Assembly: GCF_030052815.1 (NCBI RefSeq)
Contig: NC_079504.1
Span: 42,180,320-42,244,319, forward strand
Origin: Hevea brasiliensis
Taxonomy: Eukaryota > Streptophyta > Magnoliopsida > Malpighiales > Euphorbiaceae
Reading direction: 5' to 3'
DNA: 64,000 nucleotides
Shown: positions 55,622 through 64,000 of the stretch, piece by piece
Position numbering within the stretch: the first letter of the stretch is position 1
Layout of the letters: each line of letters starts with the position of its first letter
Program-made: the position numbers and the translations under genes
The notes under the pieces: model-generated
What the model was told of the DNA's origin: nothing
The model's database searches: none
The model's input: only the letters and a program-made list of their open reading frames with translations

Positions 55622-55766
55622 TGTAACACCCTAGGCAAATCCCATATCGGCAAAACACGGGAGAGATGCTGGGTTTATAAGTTGGTGGTTCGTAACCCCT
55701 AGTGACGCATTTTAAAACCGTGAGGGTTTCAGCCCAGAGTGGACAATATCACTAGTGGGCGGGGCC
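55622..55766 (+). repeat. TRIM LTR 2, end deleted
   Basis: Matches LTR 1 up to GTGGGCGGGGCC. Its final bases, the primer site and the start of the internal region are then missing, and the sequence resumes at GATGGTGGGGCAAACC. Confidence 0.8.
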
Positions 55767-55818
55767 GATGGTGGGGCAAACCTCAGCGAGGACGCTGAGT
55801 CCCATAAGGGGGGTGGAT

Positions 55819-55969
55819 TGTAACACCCTAGGCAAATCCCACATCGGCAAAACACGGGAGAGATGCTGGGTTTATAAGTTGGTGGTTCGTAACCCCTAGT
55901 AACGCGTTTTAAAACCGTGAGGGCTTCGGCCCAGAGCGGACAATATCACTAGTGGGCCGGGCCATTACA
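55819..55969 (+). repeat. TRIM LTR 3
   Basis: Complete 151-base copy, nearly identical to LTR 1. It is followed by a few bases and then the inverted part. Confidence 0.85.
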
Positions 55970-55975
55970 TTTGGC

Positions 55976-56066
55976 AAACGCGTCACTAGGGGTTATGAAC
56001 CACCAACTTATAAACCCAGCATCTCTCCCGTGTTTTGCTGATGTGGGATTTGCCTAGGGTGTTACA
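55976..56066 (-). repeat. TRIM LTR 4, inverted and partial
   Basis: Reverse complement of the first ~90 bases of LTR 1, ending at the outward TGTAACACCC terminus at 56066. Confidence 0.8.
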
Positions 56067-56156
56067 ATCCACCCCCCTTATGGGACTCAGCGTCCTCGCT
56101 GAGGTTTGCTCCACCATCGCTCAAGGTTTCACGCGGAGCAGCTCTGATACCACAAA

Positions 56157-56283
56157 TGTAATGGCCCGGCCCACTAGTGATATTATCCGCTCTGGCGCGT
56201 CACTAGGGGTTACGAACCACCAACTTATAAACCCAGCATCTCTCCCGTGTTTTGTCGATGTGGGATTTGCCTAGGGTGTTACA
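56157..56283 (-). repeat. TRIM LTR 5, inverted with internal deletion
   Basis: Reverse complement of an LTR with about 24 bases around the GGCTTCGGCC segment missing. Both termini are present. Flanked outside by GTTTT. Confidence 0.8.
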
Positions 56284-56440
56284 GTTTTGGTCATTTATAC
56301 TATAATTAATGGTCAATTAGATGGAAAATTACACAAAGAGACTGAATTGTAGGTTTTGCCAAATTTTAGGGACAAAAATGTTTAGCTTTAAAAATATGAG
56401 AACTAAGTTATAGATTTTGCCAAATTTTAAAGACTTTTAC

Positions 56441-57093
56441 TAAAAAATTAATTTACAAGTCTATATAACAAGTACAATAATATGCGATGCACGTTAAAGA
56501 CAAAACTGGCAAAACTAATAATAATAAAAGGAGCATAACATTGATTTTCCTAATTAACATCTCTTAATCGAGGCCCATGATAGTTTCCCTTGCAATTCAG
56601 CAAATTTAAACCTACAATCAAATTTAAAAAAATAAAAAAAGTTAAACCTATGATACAAATAATAAACAATAAATTAAGTGTCAACTGAGCAATAAGAGTG
56701 ACTAAAGGAAAAAGAAATCTATTAAAAAATAAATACAATGAATTTTTAACCGAAACATAATTTTAATCTTTCATGTAAAAGCAATTTCTCAAAAGAAAAT
56801 TGAAAAAAAAAGGAATCAATAATTTAACATGCGAGTAATGTGTGTACACAATCATTTTTTTAATTGAATAACCATAAAGAAAAACAATTATAGTGTATTT
56901 TACTGACTCAATTTTTCTATTTTTATCTCTTGTCAAATTTTGCTATGAAATCTCAATAACCAAACATACGATGTAATGAAATGTGACCAAAGGAAAGAAT
57001 TATAAAGAATATAATTACCTATATTTGTCAACAACGGTAAATAAATGACAATATCTATAAATTAAAATGTATAAAGAATGATGAATTCATACC
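56441..57093. other. AT-rich spacer, nothing recognised
   Basis: About 650 bases of AT-rich DNA with no supported coding, RNA or mobile feature. It may include downstream sequence of the TNL gene. Confidence 0.4.
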
Positions 57094-57172
57094 TTAGCTA
57101 TTTTTAAAAAAACAAGAGAGAAAAAGGCCATTTAAAAGTACCTCTGCAATAGTTATTCCTGGGAGACTCAAA
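57094..57172 (-). pseudogene. Probable displaced 3' end of the TNL gene
   Basis: C3 inserted at TCAAA/CCAAA. Reading the minus strand across the insertion, with one target copy removed, keeps the frame of the TNL exon open for about 25 more codons to a TAA at 57096-57094. This short piece is therefore probably the original C-terminal coding end, now about 6.3 kb from the exon. A splice donor within it (GAG-GTACTT) is also possible. Confidence 0.45.
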
Positions 57173-57695
57173 TGCAAGATTTTGTCCGGTAATTAATATT
57201 ACTGTATGGGCCAAAATCAATTTCTTTAATGTGGCCTAATATTAATTGATATTTACTTTAATTAAGAAAAATCTTAATTGTACAAGGATTACTTTAATTG
57301 AAGTAAATCTTAATTCTAATTGTATAAGGATACTTGATGGATGTACCAGATTAAGTCTTGGATATATATACATAAGCTGATCCTCTTTCTACCCATAAGG
57401 TCACACACATTATCTTTCATAAAGTCAGAGATAATAGGGTTAGCTCAAAAAAGTCTTCCATTGCTAAAGTCTTGTGTGTGAATCAAGAAGGGTTAAGAGG
57501 GAAAAATCAGTTTATTAAATTAAAGGGTCTCTCTCAATTATTAGCATGATTCAATTAAACTTTGCATCAGGTAAACTTTTTGGATCTGTGAGAATTTATT
57601 TGTTCAAGATCCATTATTATGGTGATAGTTGAATCTTATATTTATGATTCACATTATGTTTATGATTGTTATGATCTATTAAGATTTATTTTACA
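57173..57695 (+). repeat. 5' LTR of C3
   Basis: 523 bases from TGCAAGATTTTGT to TTATTTTACA. Matches 62916-63453 along its length. Confidence 0.9.
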
Positions 57696-57697
57696 TG

Positions 57698-57709
57698 TGG
57701 TATTAGAGC
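57698..57709 (+). other. Primer binding site, tRNA-Met type (C3)
   Basis: TGGTATTAGAGC, one mismatch from TGGTATCAGAGC, two bases after the LTR end. Confidence 0.8.
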
Positions 57710-58624
57710 CCTAGGTTTTGAACAATTAAATTTCTCTATTAAATTTATGATAATGAACATAATATTAAAGATCTTACTTGTTATTAGATATGGGCAGAAT
57801 TAAAGTGTAAATCATGAAAGTTTTATGATTAATGTTAATGATTAAAATAATTAAAATAATATTATTAAAATTTGACTCAATTAAGTTTTGGGCATGAGGA
57901 TTATTAACACGATGAAAAATCATGTTATAAAGAGATTTAAGTTTGAGATCATGTTTTATCAAAAGAAAGAAATTAAGAGAAATAAAAAAAAATTATGTTT
58001 TCTACCCAATATAATTAAGATTTGTAATTAAACCTAATGAATGAATAAATATTAAGTTTATTAAGATACATAATTTTTGTGCATTCCTTATGATATTAAT
58101 TTTAGTTTGTTAGTCACAAAAGTGGCCGAACTAAAATAAAATAAAATTAATAGTTTGTTAATCACCAAAGTGGCTAAACTATGAATAATGTTTACATGCA
58201 TAAAAAAATTATCAATTATCTATACTAATAAATGGCTATGATGAAAAATGGATTAATTGATGCCCACTAGTCATTAGAACTTAAGGGTTTTACCCAAAGG
58301 TAAATCAATTATTCTATGGCAGTGAGAATTATGAGGACAATAATAATTTATCAAATATATATTGGATGTCCAAAGACAACATGTATATTTGATGTAAGTT
58401 AATTATTATCCAATCAAGTTTAAAGGCATTTAATTTTGGATAGTATATTATAATATATACCCAAAGGAGAACTATAGTATACTCTAATTGTTAAAGTTAT
58501 CTGAATCTATTTTGAGCATATAAATATAATATTGCAGCTTTTTGTCTTCATTCGCAAGCTTAGTCTGTTATTGTTTTAATGGGTTAAACTTCTTTGAATG
58601 ATGTGAACAAGTTAAGTTCCATTT
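57710..58624 (+). other. Leader of C3
   Basis: About 0.9 kb of AT-rich sequence before recognisable gag coding. The phrase TAGTTTGTTA-TCAC-AAAGTGGC-AA-CTA is repeated at about 58107-58133 and 58151-58180. The true gag start may lie here but is not identifiable. Confidence 0.45.
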
Positions 58625-59640
58625 AGGTGTCTTGGACCTTGACTTCACATTATTGGAAGGCCAACTTGCCAGTATTATGGATTCAAGCAGTGAGGAAGAA
58701 AAGTTATACCATAAGCAATTGAAATTGGTAAACAAATTGAGCCTTATGTTTTTGCGAATGACTATTGCCAATGACACTAAGACTATAATTTCACAAACTG
58801 AAAATGTAAAAGAATACCTTAAACTTATGAAAGATATGTTCTATTCTGAAGCTAAGTCACTCACTGGTACTGTAATGGCATAACACATGACCACAAAGTA
58901 TGGTGGATCAAAGAGTATGCAAGAGCACATTATTGAAAAGAGTGATATTGCACTAAAACTAGAAACTTTAAGGATGACAGTTGATGATTCCTTCTTAGTA
59001 TAGTTCATTATGACCTCATTACCTCTTGAATATGGGCCATTTCAAATTAACTATAACACTATTGAGGATAAGTGGAATGGTAATGAATTGGTCAATAAGC
59101 TAGTTTAAAAGGAAATAAGACTGAAAAATTAAGGGACTCATTCTGTCAACATTATGGGTCAAGAAACTAATAAAGTATTTAAAGTTAAAGCCTACAAGTT
59201 TAAGAAGAAATAGAAAGGATCTTCAAAAGTTACTCAAGTCGAGTAAAATAAACAAATGATAGATAAGTGTCACTTTTGTACGAGAGTAGGACGCTATTAG
59301 AAAGATTACCTGAAAAATAAAGCTTTATTTGAAAAGAAAAGTAATCATTATACTTATGTATGTTTCAAATCAAACTTATTTAAAGTTCCTAATATTACTC
59401 AGTGGCTTGATTTTATTGCTACTATTTATGTGTCCAATGTGATGAAAGGATTCCTTATAGTCCAAACCAAAAATCCAACTAAGACTTCCTATCTATGGGA
59501 AATTAGATGAAGGCTTCAATTGAAAGCATAGAGACTTACCATTTGGTCTAAGATAATGGCTATCAATTAGACCTATTAAAAACATTCTATGTGCTTTCAA
59601 TTTTTAGGAATGTCATTTTATTTCAAAACTTGATGAATTT
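58625..59640 (+). pseudogene. Copia gag and protease remnant (C3)
   Basis: Gag pieces include LDLDFTLLEGQLASIMDSSS, KSLTGTVMA followed by TTKYGGSKSMQEHI, and MTSLPLEYGPFQINYNTIED, separated by stops. The zinc knuckle near 59270-59310 reads CHFCTRVGRY-stop-KDYL and is destroyed. Protease sequence near 59398-59455 (WLDFIATIYVSNVMKGF) aligns with the copia form WLDSGAT-HVSN but lacks the Ser/Thr-Gly of the active site. Only traces remain of capsid and protease function. Confidence 0.75.
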
Positions 59641-60540
59641 GGGTTCAATGTTAAGTTGGGGCATGGATGTTTCAGTTTATTTAATAATAATTATAATTCC
59701 ATTATTGTTTTTGGAATTCTTACTGATGATCTATATATACTGAAACTTAATGATAATTTTGTTGAATCCTTGCCTGTCACTTATAGCAATATTGGAATTA
59801 AGCACAGTAGACTGAATGAGAATTTTGTTTTCTTGTGGCATAAGTGTTTGGGTCACATATCTAAAGAAAGATTAGAAAGGTCAACAATGAATGAGATTCT
59901 ACTAAGTTTAGATATTATTGATCTTAATGTGTGTAGATTGCATTAAGAGAAAGCAAACCAAATATAATAAGAAAGAAGCCACAAGAAGCGATAAGCTTCT
60001 TGAAATTACGCACACCGATATATGTGGGCCTTTTGATACTCCATCTTTTGGTGGAGAAAAGTATTTTATCACCTTTATTGATGATTTTTCACATTATGAA
60101 TGTATTTATTTGTTTAATGAAAAATCTCAATCAATAAATACACTTGAAGTGTACATAAATGAAGTTGAGAGGCAATTAGATAGAAAAGTGAAAATAGTAA
60201 GGTCAAATAGAGGTGGTAAATACTATGGGAAACACACTGAAATAGGACAATGTCCTTGTCCATTGTAAAGTTCTTAGAAAGTTTTGGTATATGTGCATAA
60301 TATACTATGCCAAGTACTCCTCAATAAAATAAAGTGGCGGAAAGGCGAAATCAGACTTTAATGGATATGGTTAGGAGTATGATGAGTAACTCTTCTTTAC
60401 CTATATCTTTATAGATGTATGCACTTAAAAACACTATATACTTGTTAAATAAATTTTCTAGTAAGGCAGTCTCCAAAACACCTTATGAATTGTGGACTGA
60501 AAAGAAACCTAGTTTAAGGCACCTACATGTTTGGGGTTGC
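59641..60540 (+). pseudogene. Copia GAG-pre-integrase and integrase remnant (C3)
   Basis: The pre-integrase region reads LWHKCLGHISKERLERSTMN (about 59836-59895). Integrase follows with THTDICGPF (first Asp kept) and YFITFIDDFSHYECIYLF, then VRSNRGGKYYG where the second Asp is Asn and the following Glu is Lys. A corrupted stretch follows, then VAERRNQTLMDMVRSMM near 60335-60385 with the catalytic Glu. A stop replaces Trp after HVWGC near 60541. At least three frameshifts or stops. Confidence 0.82.
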
Positions 60541-62530
60541 TGAGTGGAAGCAATAATTTATAATCCACATGGAAAGAAATTAGATTCTCGAATGATAAGT
60601 GGATACTTTATTGGTTATCTAGATAAATCTAAAGGATATAGTTTTTATATTCCAAACTATAGTCCAAGAATTGTGAAAACTAGTAATGCAAGATTCCTTG
60701 AGAATGGTGAAGTTAGTGGGAGTGTTGAGAGACAAGATGTGGATATACAAGAAAATAAAGTTGATTTTCATGTGTCTATTAATATTCCAATATTCACTCC
60801 TACTCCACATGTTGTTCCAGCAGCTGTTGAAGTACCTAACAATGCTACACAACATAATGATGAAACACATCCTGAAGAAGCTAACCCACAAAAAGCTAAT
60901 GAAGGTGAACCACAAGAAATGCCATTAAGAAGATCTCAAAGAGAAAGGAGATCAGCAATTGCTGATGATTACGTGGTTTACTTGCAAAAGTCAGATTTTG
61001 ACATAGGAATTAATAAAGATCCAGTTTCCTTTTCACAAGCTATAGAAAATAATGAGTCTAATAAATGGTTAGATGCCATGAAAGATGAGTTAAAATCTAT
61101 AGAACAAAATAAAGTATGGGATCTCATCAAATTGCTGAAAGGATCTAAATGAGTTAGGTGTAAATGGGTCTTTAAGACCAAGCACGACTCAAATGGCAAA
61201 ATTAAACGATATAAAGCAAGACTTGTTGCCAAGGGTTATACTTAGAAAGATGGTGTTGACTATAAAGAAACATTTTCACCAGTCTTAAAGAAAGACTTAT
61301 TAAGTATTATCATGGCATTAGTGCCTCATTATGATTTAGAGTTACGCCAAATTGATGTGAAAACAACCTTTCTAAATATAGAACTTAAAGAGGAAGTTTA
61401 TATAGACTAACCTAAAGGTTTTAAAAGGCTATATGGTGTGTAAACTTAAGAAATCAATATACAGACTTAAGTAATCTTTCCACCAGTGGTATATTAAGTT
61501 CAATGATACTATAGTCTTTTGATTTAAAGAAAAAGTCACGGATTAATGTATATATCTTAAGATCAGTGGGAGTACATTTATTTTCTTAATTCTGTATGTT
61601 GATGATATCTTGTTTGCTGCAAAAGATATGGGCATATTAAGTGAGACCAAAGATTTTCTCTTAATGAATTTTGAAATGAAAGATATTTGAGAGGCATCCT
61701 TTATGATTGGAATAAAAATATTCCGTAATAGATCACAAGGACTATTAGGATTGTCTCAGAAAACCTATATTAATAGAATTCTAGAGAGATTTAATATGCA
61801 TAAATGTTCAATAGAAATTATTCTCATACAAAAAGGGGATAAATTTAGTCTCAATCAATGTCCAAAGAATGATGTGGAACATAAAGAAATGGAATCAATT
61901 TCTTATGCTTCAGTTGTGGGTAATTTGATGTGTGCTTAAACCTATATAATTATTTATCCTGGAATTGATCACTAGAAAGCTGCAAATAAAGTTTTATGGT
62001 ACCTGTAATGAACTAAAGATTTCATGCTCACTTAAAGGATATCTAATCATTTAGAAGTAGTTGGATATTCAGATTCAGATTTTGCTAGATGTATTGACAA
62101 CAAAAGTTTATTTTGGCTACTTGTTCTTATTAGCTGAAGGAACAATATTATGGAAAAATGCCAAAAAAAAAAAGTTTGTTATTGTTTCATCCTTTATGAA
62201 AGCAAAATTTATGGCATGTTTTCAAGTTATAATTCATGTATTATAGATGCAGAATTTTATCTCAGGACTTGAGGTAGTCGACACCATTAGCAAGCCACTG
62301 AGAATTCATTGTGATAATTCTGTAATAGTATTTTCTTCATAAACGATAAATATGCCAAAGGTACCAAGCATATGAAATTAAAGTATTTTATCATTAAGGA
62401 GAAAGTTCAAAAATGAAGAGTATCTATTGAGCATAATAGTATTGATCTCATGATAGTAGATCCATTAATTAAGGGTTCACAACCTAAGACATTTAAAGAA
62501 TATTTTCTTATAATGGGTCTTGGTTGTATT
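60541..62530 (+). pseudogene. Copia reverse transcriptase and RNase H remnant (C3)
   Basis: An open stretch reads KLDSRMISGYFIGYLDKSKG, then a variable linker, then RRSQRERRSAIADDYVVYLQ and EQNKVWDLIKLLKG up to a TGA near 61150. RT continues as WVFKTKHDSNGKIKRYKARL, an intact YVDDILFAAKDMG near 61597-61635, and MIGIKIFRNRSQGLLGLSQK. RNase H is weak: VSSFMKAKFMACFQ near 62190-62225 has Lys where the catalytic Glu is expected. Frameshifts and stops are frequent, more so than in C1. Confidence 0.82.
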
Positions 62531-62904
62531 AATATATAATGTATTAGTTTTGACACTCTGAGCTCATTGATGTGTTTCTAATATACAGTAAAGCATTTCC
62601 TATTTCTCATGATTGTGTACACATAATATTTTAAGTGAATGATAATAGGAAAAGTCTTTTGAGACATTATTGTGGACCATGATGTGATAAATATATATCC
62701 ATTATGTACCTACTATGATAAGTTGCTAGTGTTGTGGTATATGGAAGGAAGTTTGTGATTAAACAATGTACAACCGTCATAACTCATACTTAGTAATTTA
62801 TTATAGGAAAGTAATTATGAAGTACATTTTGGAAAGGATTTGTTTATTCTATGCCCGCCTAATGTTTATGTTATTAAAGTTTATATCACTTAATTATTGT
62901 GCCA

Positions 62905-62915
62905 AGTGGGAGAAT
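62905..62915 (+). other. Polypurine tract (C3)
   Basis: AAGTGGGAGAA directly before the 3' LTR. Confidence 0.75.
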
Positions 62916-63453
62916 ATAAGATTTTGTTCGGTAATTAATATTACTATATAGGCCAAAATCAATTCCTTTAATGTGGCCCAATATTAATTGACATTTACTT
63001 TAATTAATAAAAATCCTAATTGTATAAGGATTGCTTTAATTGAAGTAAATCCTAATTCTAATTGTATAAGGATACTTAATGGACATACCAGATTAAATCT
63101 TGGATATATACATATATATATATATATATATAAGCTGGTTCTCTTTCTACCCATAAGGTCACACACATTATCTTTCGTAAAGTCAGAGATAATAGGGTCA
63201 TCTCAAGAAAGTCTTTCATCGCTAAAGTATTGTGTGTGAATCAAAAAGGGTTAAGAGTGAGAAATCAATTTATTAAATTAAAGGGTCTCTCACAATTATT
63301 AGCATGATTCAATTAAACTCTATATCAGGTACGCTTTCTAGATCTGTGAGAATTTATTTGTTCAAGATCCATTATTAGGGTGATAGTTGAATCTTATATT
63401 TATGATTCACATTATGTTTATGATTGTTATGATCTATTAAGATTTATTTTACA
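62916..63453 (+). repeat. 3' LTR of C3
   Basis: 538 bases. The expected TG start is TA (TATAAGATTTT). A TA dinucleotide run at about 63110-63132 is longer than in the 5' copy and explains most of the length difference. Confidence 0.9.
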
Positions 63454-63946
63454 CCAAATCCTCAAAAGGATTATCGCACAACATTAATTCTCTTACATCT
63501 TCATCCTCATGATATATTAGACGAAGTCCACAATTCTTCACCTTTAACTGGTCAGAAAAAAATGATGCCTTAAGTTGATTACATCCTTTCAACTGATCTA
63601 GAAAAGTTATGGAGCTAGGAGGCACAAAGCTAACCCAAAGTTGATCAGAAGTGATGCATAAATCTTGAACGATTTCCATCGTAGAGCGACCTAGAAACAA
63701 ACTTTGTTCCGATGGTAAATTGTATGCGTGCAAGTCACAGACAATAGTACGAGTATCCACTGAAGGAGGCTGATCATGATGGAATCTAAAAATTGTAGAT
63801 AAACAGAATCCTCCCCATCCGTAATTCAACCGATAAGGAGGTAATTGTAATTCTAATGAAGACCCTGAGCCTTGATTGTTGAACCACACAGGAACTTCAC
63901 TTGAGGCTAAACACAATGATACAAGGGTGTTTGCACTAAAGAGTCC
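63449..63946 (-). CDS. C-terminal exon of a TIR-NBS-LRR resistance protein, broken by C3
   Basis: Minus-strand frame of about 165 codons. A splice acceptor TTTTGGCTCAG precedes GGACTC at 63946; the in-frame ATG at 63955 lies in the intron-like stretch and is probably not a start. The translation contains SEVPVWFNNQGSGSSLELQL, GGFCLSTIFRFH, SDQLWVSFVP, and VKNCGLRLIYHEDEDVREL. TNL receptors carry this post-LRR C-JID-type domain (EIPEWF-HQ-GSS-QLPP, then CGVRL-YEED), a beta-sandwich that helps recognise pathogen effectors. The stop at 63449 is supplied by the C3 LTR, so the original C-terminus is replaced by a residue or two. TIR, NBS and LRR exons would lie beyond the right edge. Confidence 0.8.
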   Translation of the reverse strand, partial: GLFSANTLVSLCLASSEVPVWFNNQGSGSSLELQLPPYRLNYGWGGFCLSTIFRFHHDQPPSVDTRTIVCDLHAYNLPSEQSLFLGRSTMEIVQDLCITSDQLWVSFVPPSSITFLDQLKGCNQLKASFFSDQLKVKNCGLRLIYHEDEDVRELMLCDNPFEDLV

Positions 63947-64000
63947 CTGAGCCAAAATTATTACTTAACAATTAACATGTGTAGCTCTGCAGCAATATTC
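63947..64000 (-). other. Intron end upstream of the TNL exon
   Basis: T-rich sequence on the minus strand ending TTTTGGCTCAG, consistent with a splice acceptor. It runs to the window edge. Confidence 0.5.

Larger units (their letters stand above)
55381..56283. mobile_element. Compound TRIM: three direct and two inverted short LTRs
   Basis: LTRs of ~151 bases start TGTAACACCC and end CCATTACA. The order is LTR, internal (primer site and polypurine tract), LTR, shortened internal, LTR, then an inverted partial LTR, inverted internal and inverted LTR. The whole is flanked by GTTTT at 55376-55380 and 56284-56288. It has no coding capacity; such terminal-repeat retrotransposons in miniature move with proteins from other elements. 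ATCCCACATCGG and GCGTTTTAAAACCGTGAGG resemble Cassandra/TRIM LTRs of other plants. Confidence 0.85.
55040..56440. repeat. Foldback repeat 2, interrupted by TRIM cluster
   Basis: The left arm (55040-55380) has CTGTAATTTAGTTCC and related phrases. The right arm (56284-56440) has the inverted phrases GACTGAATTGTAGG and TTTTGCCAAATTTTAGGGAC. The style is the same as foldback 1. The TRIM cluster sits between the arms with a GTTTT target duplication, so the foldback is older. Confidence 0.65.
57173..63453 (+). mobile_element. Element C3: Ty1/copia element inserted in a TNL gene
   Basis: Structure: 5' LTR 57173-57695, primer site, decayed gag-PR-IN-RT-RNase H on the plus strand, polypurine tract, 3' LTR 62916-63453. 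Flanking pentamers TCAAA (57168-57172) and CCAAA (63454-63458) differ at one base, fitting an aged target duplication. Coding is heavily broken, so the insertion is not recent. It lies in opposite orientation to the TNL gene. Confidence 0.9.

Overview
The window is nuclear DNA of a flowering plant, most likely a eudicot. Nearly all of it is nested, decayed LTR retrotransposons: Ty3/gypsy chromoviruses of the Tekay/Del type, one Athila-type gypsy element and three Ty1/copia elements. There are also a CACTA transposase scrap, foldback repeats, a TRIM cluster and AT/TAA microsatellites. The eudicot call rests on one host gene fragment at the right edge, the last part of a TIR-NBS-LRR (TNL) resistance gene, a class absent from grasses. 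No bacterial operon, rRNA gene, tRNA gene or CRISPR array was seen.

Layout. 1-2153: 5' end of an Athila-type element on the minus strand (gag, tRNA-Asp primer site, LTR), inserted into the protease region of a Tekay element. 2154-8422: the rest of that Tekay element (G1: PR, RT, IN, chromodomain, 3.45 kb LTR). 9102-18220: a second Tekay-family element (G2) with two 3.5 kb LTRs and only gag plus protease scraps between them. 18226-20410: a ~1.02 kb unit repeated in tandem. 21323-24648: a composite of a partial LTR, gag and an inverted partial LTR of the same family. 24649-27069: AT-rich remnants. 27070-46810: a copia element (C1, minus strand) split by a complete Tekay-like element (G3, 30931-42741) with a perfect 5-bp target duplication. 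46811-50639: a second copia element (C2, minus strand) into which C1 inserted. 50668-50917: CACTA transposase remnant. 53797-56440: two foldback repeats, the second carrying a TRIM cluster. 57173-63453: a third copia element (C3), which landed in the last coding exon of the TNL gene at 63449-63946.

All pol genes are broken. Most stops and lost catalytic residues fit C-to-T or G-to-A changes, as expected for methylated, silenced elements. The most interesting signals lie in the long Tekay-type LTRs: a block resembling the 3' half of 5S rRNA (box A and box C region), five copies of a degenerate unit with ~200-bp period, a pair of adjacent hairpins whose stems differ in sequence but keep pairing between families, and a 12-bp-arm palindrome shared by two families. 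Other points of note are a 72-bp GT-AG intron-like insert in one integrase frame and the compound inverted TRIM. Species could not be determined. All family calls come from reading translated motifs by eye, without database searches.
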